A DNA stretch of 64,000 nucleotides, taken from assembly GCA_036873755.1 (NCBI GenBank), contig JAVTVY010047915.1:62001-126000 (forward strand), written 5' to 3'. The number at the start of each line of letters is the position of its first letter. The stretch's first letter is position 1. This document shows positions 56,291-64,000 of the stretch, piece by piece. A program made the translations under genes and the position numbers. The DNA comes from Hanleya hanleyi. Its lineage: Eukaryota > Mollusca > Polyplacophora > Lepidopleurida > Hanleyidae. Below the pieces are notes generated by a model. It was not told where the DNA came from. It worked only from the letters and a program-made list of their open reading frames with translations, and ran no database searches.

Positions 56291-56624
56291 GATGCCCATC
56301 TGCACATGAGCTCGTCAGTCACGCAGTCAGTGCAGGGACCATAGTTTTTACCTTGTGCCATAAATCTCTATAATTTTTATATAGCAAGTGTCATCAAATA
56401 AAATAACAAAGGCACATTGATACCAACAAGACGATATGAGCATGCTGTCCTCTTTATAGTAGACATATACGTCTTGAAATCAGGAGCAGCATTGAGCCAC
56501 TTCTTGATCAGGAATAGCAAAGAACATTCCATTTTGTGATTCTTTATGCCAATCAATGGTTTACGTGTGGATTACAAAAGACATCTTTCTCCAGGAAAAT
56601 TAAAGCTCCTGTGAATTGTCTGCC

Positions 56625-56934
56625 CATTAGGGACCTCCACAGAAATTGGGGCATACTGGGAACTGGCATAAGGCATTCCAAACAGAGAGGCATGGTGCGC
56701 CATGTTGGAACTCCTAGGAACTCCATCGCATACATTTTGGAACTCGGCAGACAAAGGATGGCTTATGCCATACCATGCAATGGCATGAGGGGAATGGCGT
56801 ATACCATTCCAATTGGAATTCTAATCCATCCAGATCAGAACAGTACACTGGGCACGGTGTATCCCATTTGGATAACCGGCATATGCCATTCCTATCCGGG
56901 GACTTAGGTCCTAATTTCAAGAAGCTCCCTAATG
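56625..56934. mobile_element. MITE with CATTAGGGA ends
   Basis: The left end CATTAGGGACCTCC...GAAATTGGG is mirrored by the right end (reverse complement CATTAGGGAGCTTC...GAAATTAGG). The interior has many GGCAT/ATGCC pairs. The length is 310 bp. Confidence 0.6.
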
Positions 56935-57296
56935 AGGTTTCCAAATGCCATTTACTCAGCTGGAAAAAAAAAACCTGAAAAATTTATTTGAAATATTTTC
57001 CGGATCCTGGTGGATTGTTCTTTCTAAATGTAAACTTTTCCCTAGGCTGGCCTTTCCCTTTAAAAAGTTGATTGGTCAACTCATATTTTCAAATATCATC
57101 TAGTGTTTTCATTGGCTTTCAAGAAAACCCAGTCAATCGCAGAGTTGTGTAATCATGGTAATTGCACATCACAGTCCTGTCTGCTTCACATCAAGTTAAA
57201 TAAATGTTTATGAGATTTCTTTTAAACCCTCAGTGTAACATGTGAACTGTGGATATCTGTGTTTCTATATTCTCCCCCTTCAATTCTTCTTGACAG

Positions 57297-57466
57297 GTTC
57301 TGATGATGCCAGGGCTCCGGAATTTCCCCCCCACATTCTCGGCTCTAGAGAAGATAGAACTGATGAAGAGGCTCCCGGGATTTACGGAACCCGTAAGTCT
57401 GGCCCTCGTAGAGAAGTCTCCCACTCAGCAGCTTCTCTCTCCACAATAGAAGAGCGTTCACAAGTG
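57297..57466 (+). CDS. Host gene, exon
   Basis: Phase 1 to 0, acceptor CTTGACAG, donor GTAAGC. It codes SDDARAPEFPPHILGSREDR followed by a charged, Ser-rich end (SLSTIEERSQV). Confidence 0.82.
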
Positions 57467-57877
57467 GTAAGCATCTCAAATTTAGTTGTTATGTAGTAGA
57501 TATAACTTGAACAATCAGATTAAAGTTTCTTTTATTATAATGCAAATTTGAGATTAGGCATTATGCATTCATTAGCAAATCAAAAGGGTTCAACAGGCAA
57601 TTTATATTTGATGAATGTGCTACTTTTGTTCACAGTATTTTTTGTTTTATGGTGTGTGATGAAATCCATAAATAATCTTGTGTAACAGGCAAGTCATGTC
57701 ACGCTGCCTTCTTGTTTTATTCTTCTTTTAATTACCTCATTGTGATTTCCTGTCATTTCTTAATTTGGTCTCAATTTCTCTCATTCACAACTTTCTTATT
57801 AAAATTGTAATACACAATGACAAAATGGTGAAGAGGTCCAATGTGGTGATGATATTTTTACATTTCTTTATCTGTAG

Positions 57878-59059
57878 GATGATAGGGAGAAAACTGCATC
57901 TGTTGAGAGTGTCAATGGGCAACGAAGGGAAATAACTCCAGTGTCCCAAGCAATGGGGCAACACAGCAAAGATTACCAGACTGGTAACATGCAGGAAATT
58001 AATCAACACGATCTAGAGATTCTCCAACGAGTAGACAGAACTCTGCAGCAGAATGCTAACGAGAGACCTGTGCCCAGTACTGGAGTACTGCCAGCTGCTG
58101 GTCAGTTAGTCAGGGGAGGCAACCCAGATCCAGGGGATGGGGATGATGGTTCTGATGCTGACAAAAGCGATAAGAAGTCCAAAGGCTATAATGGAGAAAA
58201 TGGCAAACATGAATGCAGAATTGATGAGCCAGCTGGTCATCATGATCGTAATGGTAATGATAGTGGCTCAGGATTTGATGGTGACCACAGAAAGATTAAG
58301 CAAAATAGAGACCAGAGTGAGGATGGTGGCACAGTAGGGGCAAATGTGCTTCATCATTTTCATTCAGATGCTTGGAAAGACAGACCCAATTCACAGTACA
58401 GGCGAGAGATGGCCTTGGCAACGGATGTCCAGCCCAGAGAATCAGAACCAAAGATTGGCACATCCAGATCACCTTACGAACGATGGCAGTTTGACTCATT
58501 GCCTGCTGAACTATTGCCTGAAGCTCAAAGTTCACAGTCTGATCCAGGACGATCTCCACTGGCTGATCAAATTCTGGATTCTGATGTTTCACCAGCTGTC
58601 AGACTGAACTCCTCATCGGAATACCACCCGAGTAGACGGCTCAGTCCGAATAAATACCAGTCTCAGTCGGCTGAGAATCTTTCAACAACCTCCCTTGATG
58701 GTGTGAGAGGATCGTCATCGATGGCCTCCCACGCCATTTCTCCGCCTTCATTCTTCCGATCACCGATACTTGCCCAGCATTCCACCAACAATACTCCATC
58801 AACAGAATTTACCCAGCCGAGATCTCGACCTACTATGGCGGCGGATTTCACTGAACTGAAGTCAAGGCCGGCTCAAGCTCGTGACCGGGAAGTCCTCCGT
58901 GCTGATTTACACACAAGAGATGCAAGAAGAGATGATTTCCCACACAAACACAGTTCTGGAAAAAAGACTCGGAGGGGATTGTCTCCCCTTGTTCCTGATG
59001 AGGATGAGGAGGAAATGGTGCTTCCAGCGAGAAAGTCTCATTTGGTTTCTACACATACG
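57878..59059 (+). CDS. Host gene, long exon (394 codons)
   Basis: Phase 0 to 0, acceptor ATCTGTAG, donor GTGAGT. It has an Asp/Gly/Asn-rich acidic first half (DPGDGDDGSDADKSDKKSKG), then Ser/Pro-rich sequence with SPYERWQFDSLPAELLP and SRRLSPNKYQSQSAENLS. It ends in a basic/acidic switch (KKTRRGLSPLVPDEDEEE). Confidence 0.88.
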
Positions 59060-59172
59060 GTGAGTAGCACTGGACCTGGGTACATGAAATAAATATTCTG
59101 CTAAATATTCTGTGTTTTACCAAGTATCATTATTACATATAAAGAACTAGGAACCCAAGAACTATCCAGTAG

Positions 59173-59331
59173 CAGGCGCCGCGGAGCATATTCAAAAGTG
59201 GGGGGGCTGACCCCTATCTCGACCATAAAGTGGGGGGGCTGAAGTCGACCCTAGATAGGGCTTATAACATTACAGCTCCGAAAAGTGGGGGGGCTGAAGC
59301 CACCCCAGCCCCCCCGGCTCCGCGGCCCCTG
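59173..59331. mobile_element. 159-bp MITE with GC-rich ends
   Basis: CAGGCGCCGCGGAGC and its near reverse complement GGCTCCGCGGCCCCTG bound it. AGTAG flanks both sides (59168-59172, 59332-59336). The interior repeats AAGTGGGGGGGCTGA three times. Confidence 0.7.
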
Positions 59332-60607
59332 AGTAGCCACTACTGTATAAATGGTTCAGTGCGGATTGTTTGACGTCATCATTTTCTTCATGTGCCCAGT
59401 TGCACTAGCCCAGAGGGGGATGGGCCAATCCATATACAGTGATATGGCCCTGATAGATAAAATACTGTGACAAATCCAAGGTCCATGCTATCACTGGAAT
59501 TATTAACACTGTTTTGCCATTTGAACGATCAAAGCATTTTAGCATGCCCCAAGCTGCCATACTATAGACTTGTTCCATGCATATCGATTCAGGCACACTA
59601 CTTGCAGATGTTAGCCGCCTTAATTAATTGATGGGCTGATTATTACATGGAAATACAGCCTTCACAATCAAACTTGGACTCTGTTTTACCACAGTAAACA
59701 AGCAGTTATTGCTCAAAGGATCTACCAGATACCCTCTGCATACTTTGCATGAAAACAAACAGATTAGCTGTATAAACAACAGCTTGATATTTTTTCTAAG
59801 AAAAATAACATTAAAAAAAAGGAAAACAGGTGTGTAAATAAAGTATTGAAAAACACACTGAAGCCATAACCTCTGACCCGTGTAGACAGAGTCTGGTTAT
59901 GATCACGTTGTATCGTATCGACTCCTTGGTTGTGTTGGACGTGTCCTGTATGTTGCACAACAGTTGGGTATGAAGACCTCATCATTACGTTGACATAGGT
60001 ATTACGCTGTTACTTTGTGACATTGGCGTTACAACGGAAATGTTGCCTAAAATATTTGGTATGATTAGTTGGCCTTATCATTTACATTTGCCAAGCCATC
60101 TGTGAGTATACTCGTAGCAGTTTTATTTCTTCCACTGGCCAACCTGATTTTTCCATTCTGATTTTGAGAAAAAGCCAACCCACCAGATAACCTGTAGCAT
60201 TCACAAACTGCCAGCTTTGTGTTTGTTGTTTCATGATCAATGCCAGCATTCTATGGTAGAAAAAGGCTTAGTACGAGAATGACTTTGTACGCAAACACTC
60301 GTAGTGACAGATTTGAGACGAGTATACTTGTAGGTGGCAATCAACATGTTAATGTTGTGTCTAGTGTGTATTCTAAAGTCCTGCCCTATATCGTCAACAC
60401 ATTGTCTCGTCAACTCCCTAAATCTCCCCTTCTCACAGTATTGTAATGGGTGACAAACAGTTGCAGGAAAAATTGTTTTCATGCAGGTTTTAATGTAACA
60501 CTCACACAACCAGATAATGTTCAGATGTGAATATCATCACACATGTCACAGTGAGGAATTTCTTTGAATTCACAGTGAACATTTATTCTCTCTCTTGAAT
60601 TTTACAG

Positions 60608-60648
60608 CGGACAGCAGACCGACATTTGTCAGAGGGTCGAACACCGTG
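60608..60648 (+). CDS. Host gene, very short exon
   Basis: 41 bp, phase 0 to 2, acceptor TTTTACAG, donor GTGAGA. It codes RTADRHLSEGRTP. It is supported by phase fit on both sides. Confidence 0.65.
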
Positions 60649-61279
60649 GTGAGAAGATTAAATATTTTATTCATCCTCTAAATTCAATTATTTTCTGTCT
60701 GCAGTATGTCTATATCAAAATTTAAATTTAAATATCATTACTATTGATCTGGAAATAAGATAAAATTTTGAAAAATAAATAAAATCTTGACATTCTTCCC
60801 TGGTTATGTTGATCTTGGGGAGATATTGTAGTCCTAAAATTATAATTGGTTTATCAAATATTTATATTAATTGGATGAATATAACTTTCATATTGTGTTC
60901 CAGCGATGTTAGTTACATTAAATTATCAAATCTGTCAGACCAGGTTCTCATTCACAGAAAATGGGAATAATAAAAACTGTGACACAATCCATAATAATAG
61001 GTTTGTTTGAGATAACGAGTTCAACAACAGGGGGGGTAGGAAGGTTGGTAAGGAAGATTTGAAATAGGTTATAGGTTAGAATACCCCATAGCCATGTATA
61101 TACATTCGGTAGATGTACTTAAACCTAGTTTGATGTGATAACTCCAAAAGTAGTAAATGATACAGTAACAGTAATTTATCTAACTTTGGAGAAGAGTATA
61201 ATAACTGCACTCCTTATGGAAGTGAACTTCGAATTTCCAATTGAGACAGTAAAAAACAATTAATATGGACCAACCTTAA

Positions 61280-61611
61280 CTCTTTGCCCCATGGAGGCTT
61301 ACTACCATTGCCCTATGGTGACACCATTTGACGCCCCTTCCTAGTCCATGATGACACCATTTGACGCATTATGTAATAAATTAATTAATTAACCCCACTC
61401 AATAATATTTTATTTCAGGGAATATTAAACATGCTAAATTATTGGTCACTGTAAAAGTAATAAAAAAATTAATAAACCTTTGACCCCAGCTCTCCAATAG
61501 ATTTGTACCTGACAATTTACAGGTGATTACCGAATAGGTTTATGGGGCAGCCTAGAAAAGCTTGTATGGTTTAGAGAGGGGCGTCAAATGGCATCATCAT
61601 GGGGCAAAGGC
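61280..61611. mobile_element. MITE in a TTAA duplication (1)
   Basis: TTAA flanks it on both sides (61276-61279, 61612-61615). The ends share CTTTGCCCCATG and a second block CCATTTGACGCCCC in inverted orientation. TTAA targeting is typical of piggyBac-type transposition, though the ends are not standard piggyBac ends. Confidence 0.65.
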
Positions 61612-61751
61612 TTAAATTGCCTAATATTTTGGTTAGGTAGGTGTTACCTCAAACACACACTTGTTAATGTTTATGGATGGCCTGATGTCAGAACCAGGAG
61701 CAGCATCAATAAGTTTCACTGTGGTATAATAACCTGCTGGTTTTGTTGTAG

Positions 61752-61829
61752 TTTGATGCTGGAGAATGTTGAAGTAGAGTCAGATGAATGTGCCATATAC
61801 ACGAGGAATGAACAATTGAATGGAGCAAA
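61752..61829 (+). CDS. Host gene, short exon
   Basis: Phase 2 to 2, acceptor TTGTAG, donor GTAAGT. It codes LMLENVEVESDECAIYTRNE and QLNGA. Confidence 0.75.
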
Positions 61830-62198
61830 GTAAGTCAAACTTTATCCCAACTGTGCAGTTTGTCAGATGTTCAAATCATTTGATCGATTAACTGATGTTT
61901 ATTGAATTATCTTCTACGAAAAATGATTGATGAAGAAATTGTAAAGAACATTCTTTACTTCCAGTGTTGGCCTGAAATACAATTGGCAAATCTTGAAATA
62001 TTTTATTTTTTTCATTAAAAATAAGGACAGCTTTGTATTCCATGTTTTGTTTTAGGCATGTGACATTTAGTCAAAGGTAGGATATAGTTATGGTGGTGTG
62101 CGTATAGAATAGTTTAGAACTATATGTAGTCTATTAATACCTACAGCCACTTATAAGGCAGTACTGGTGACTGTTAAGCATCACTTAAGGGTTGTTAA

Positions 62199-62334
62199 AA
62201 GGTATGGGAGGGGAGGAAGGCACTCAATATACTATTTTATGAGTCAAAGGGGGAAATTCATTGGGAAGGCCAATAAAATGTCTATGAGTAGTGGGGTCTA
62301 ATTCAAAGCTGCCTTCCGCCCCTCCCATACCTTT
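62199..62334. mobile_element. MITE in a TTAA duplication (2)
   Basis: TTAA flanks it on both sides (62195-62198, 62335-62338). AAGGTATGGGAGGGG at the left mirrors CCCCTCCCATACCTT at the right, and GGAAGGCA/TGCCTTCC extends the arms to ~25 bp. Confidence 0.7.
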
Positions 62335-62454
62335 TTAAATGGAACAGCCTAACTAGAAAGATCAAACTATTACCAAGACAAAAAATCAATCGATCTTAAA
62401 ATACTCTTTATAGAAACTGGCACCTGAACTAAACAATATAATAGTCCACTGTAG

Positions 62455-63090
62455 TGACAGGTACACAGGTAATCCACTACCAACCATTACCAATCAGTAA
62501 CTGGTTAGGTGGGGAACTGATTGTTACTGGTAGGATAGTTCCTCTTGTGGTACCGTTCAGTTTTCAGCTGATCGGTAATATGAATTTTCTGCTGATTAGC
62601 TACCAATCAGTTACCGCTATGTTACCAACCCAATTTTTCACACTTGGTTACATGTTGGTACCAATGCAGTAACACATCAGTATACCTTGATTGGTTACTC
62701 CTCAGTTACTGAATGGCTACCAACCAATTTCTGCTTACCTACCAGTACCACTTGATGACTGCATGGTACTTTTAGGAAAGGTCACCTTACTGTACCGTTC
62801 AGTTAAGTTGGTCACCAGTAACTGAACAATACCAAACTGTCACCAATCAGTTACCACCCATTTAATTTATGGTATAACCTATTGGTTACCAATCAAAGTT
62901 GGGATTGTGGTGGCTATCAATCAGTTACTGGTAGGTAACTGGAAAGAACCAGTCATTTACTGCCACATGGTAACTGATTGGTAACTGCATGGCACTGTTC
63001 AGTCAGGACTTCATGGTATCAAGCTTAAAATTTCTGTGCAGTACCAGGAGGTTACCTAGAGGTTACCAGCATGAAACTGAACAGTACCCA
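62455..63090. repeat. Degenerate repeat of GGTTACCAATCAGTTACTG in both orientations
   Basis: Dozens of imperfect copies of TTACCAATCAGTTACTG and its reverse complement fill ~630 bp of intron, often overlapping. This can form many alternative hairpins. Confidence 0.7.
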
Positions 63091-63732
63091 TTGTATGTGT
63101 GATAAACAATAACACACTATATAGTTAGGGGTCCAATCTTCAAATGATGATGGATTTTTTTTTTAAATCCTGTCAAATTGTTACCGAGTGGCTGTCCCAT
63201 TTACCATGGAATCTGCCAAAAAAAATATCTATATGCAAAAATGCAAAAATAAGCCTGGTGACCCCTGGGTTTTAACCTTTATTTTGAATGTTGAAGGTTT
63301 GAGCTACATCTTGTTGAAATATAAGGACATTTTCTGAAACCTCCTGACAGCAAACATTCGGCCTTAGTAAGGCATGGTTCAAGTTTCAAATATAAAATAT
63401 TAGCTATGAAAGAAATTTGCAAAATAGCTGATTCAGATGTGAAAACAGATATTACTGTTTGTAATGTAGATTGACGGTATATAGAATGAGTTATATGCAG
63501 AATAGGTTTGAGTAATAGAAGCTGTTTTTCACATCAAAACTAGTGATTTTGTATGAACACACTAGGTCACGATCCTTTATTTTATTTGAAAAAAGTGAAG
63601 GCTGAATCCCTCACAATTAAGCAAATTAGTTGTTTTGTAATGATACTTTATTGGTTCTGCTGGGTGTGTATATTTTGTCTATGATTGATGGAACCAGCAT
63701 GATAATATTCTATGTATTTCTTGTGATTTCAG

Positions 63733-64000
63733 TGGAGCAGCCAGCAGTTATAGTGAGCAGAATTCTGACCTGATTCATCCTGACAGTATCCCCATCAGTA
63801 GAACAGCCAAACTCCTACAAGACGCCATAGAGCGTGAGGGCACATCTAATTCTGGACTGCCACAGGACATGAATGCATTCTGGGAACGGTTCCAGCAGAT
63901 GCAGTCAGACAGCGACAGTACCATGGACAGTGCACGATTGGACACCTTAGCAGACTTAATGAGGAACCCGGCCAAACACATCGTTAAGCAGTATTTCTGT
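63733..64000 (+). CDS. Host gene, last exon in window (open at right edge)
   Basis: The acceptor is GATTTCAG, phase 2 in, and the frame is open to the window end. It starts GAASSYSEQNSDLIHPDSIP, continues SRTAKLLQDAIEREG, and ends with an ordered-looking segment DMNAFWERFQQMQSDSDSTM and ARLDTLADLMRNPAKHIVKQ. This segment is the least repetitive part of the protein and the best handle for family identification. Confidence 0.82.

Larger units (their letters stand above)
54545..57296. other. 2.75-kb intron with two foldback elements
   Basis: It holds a run of about 16 G (55428-55443) and the foldback elements at 56158-56290 and 56625-56934. No other gene is seen. Confidence 0.5.
30206..64000 (+). 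other. Host gene: giant Ser-rich repeat protein (tentatively ALMS1-like), partial
   Basis: Thirteen exons with GT-AG borders keep one open frame across every junction, which is strong evidence for a real gene: 30206-30856, 33332-35386, 35789-35930, 43088-47705, 49239-49373, 50914-51020, 52874-53009, 54447-54544, 57297-57466, 57878-59059, 60608-60648, 61752-61829, 63733-64000. That is 3227 codons, open at both ends. The product is hydrophilic, rich in Ser/Asp/Glu/Asn/Gln, without membrane segments or enzymatic domains. Size, serine content, repeat arrays and the terminal FWERFQ...RLDTLADLMRNP segment resemble the centrosomal/ciliary ALMS1 family, but no diagnostic domain is certain. A generic scaffold protein is the alternative. 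Confidence 0.85.

Overview
The window is from an animal genome, most likely a marine lophotrochozoan and probably a mollusc. The evidence is AT-rich DNA with long GT-AG introns, a tRNA-derived SINE of the type common in molluscs, many small inverted-repeat transposons and long intronic minisatellites. The species cannot be named from the sequence.

The left 27 kb is a landing zone for Polinton/Maverick elements (adintovirus-like integrated elements). Copy A (1-6523, + strand) enters from outside the window and is heavily decayed. It keeps remnants of packaging ATPase, small basic protein, a conserved proline-rich protein, penton-type minor capsid protein, a pVI-like protein, major capsid protein and protease. 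A 1.5 kb sequence interrupts the penton gene, and a reverse-transcriptase relic lies between capsid and protease. Copy B (6560-19111, all genes on the minus strand) is much younger. Its terminal inverted repeats are over 1 kb and close to identical. It carries protease, major capsid, pVI-like, penton, proline-rich, small basic, ATPase, membrane protein and chromodomain integrase genes, plus three genes I cannot name, two of them tandem paralogues. Four B genes are broken: integrase and proline-rich protein by a stop codon, ATPase and pVI-like by a frameshift. B has no DNA polymerase B. A and B face each other with their protease ends.

A third Polinton-related element (23846-26623) holds only a broken polB fragment between long inverted repeats that themselves contain the polB 3' end. 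It has a perfect 6-bp target duplication (CGAGAT). The inverted repeats of B and of this polB element are dense in CRE (TGACGTCA), ETS (CTTCCGG), E-box (CACGTG) and AGGTCA motifs. A separate 2.8 kb inverted-repeat DNA transposon without a gene (19526-22322) lies between them.

From 30206 to the right edge runs one host gene on the + strand. I could place thirteen consecutive exons with GT-AG borders and matching phases, giving 3227 codons so far and open at both ends. The protein is very rich in Ser, Glu, Asp and Asn. It has about 24 tandem 13-residue repeats in the second exon and about 15 eight-residue repeats in the fourth, recurring D-x-W acidic/serine motifs and a conserved-looking terminal segment. 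Its size and composition recall ALMS1-type centrosomal proteins, but that name is tentative. The introns hold a 5.4 kb 38/39-bp minisatellite, a 30/35-bp minisatellite, and at least eight short inverted-repeat transposons, two of them in TTAA duplications.
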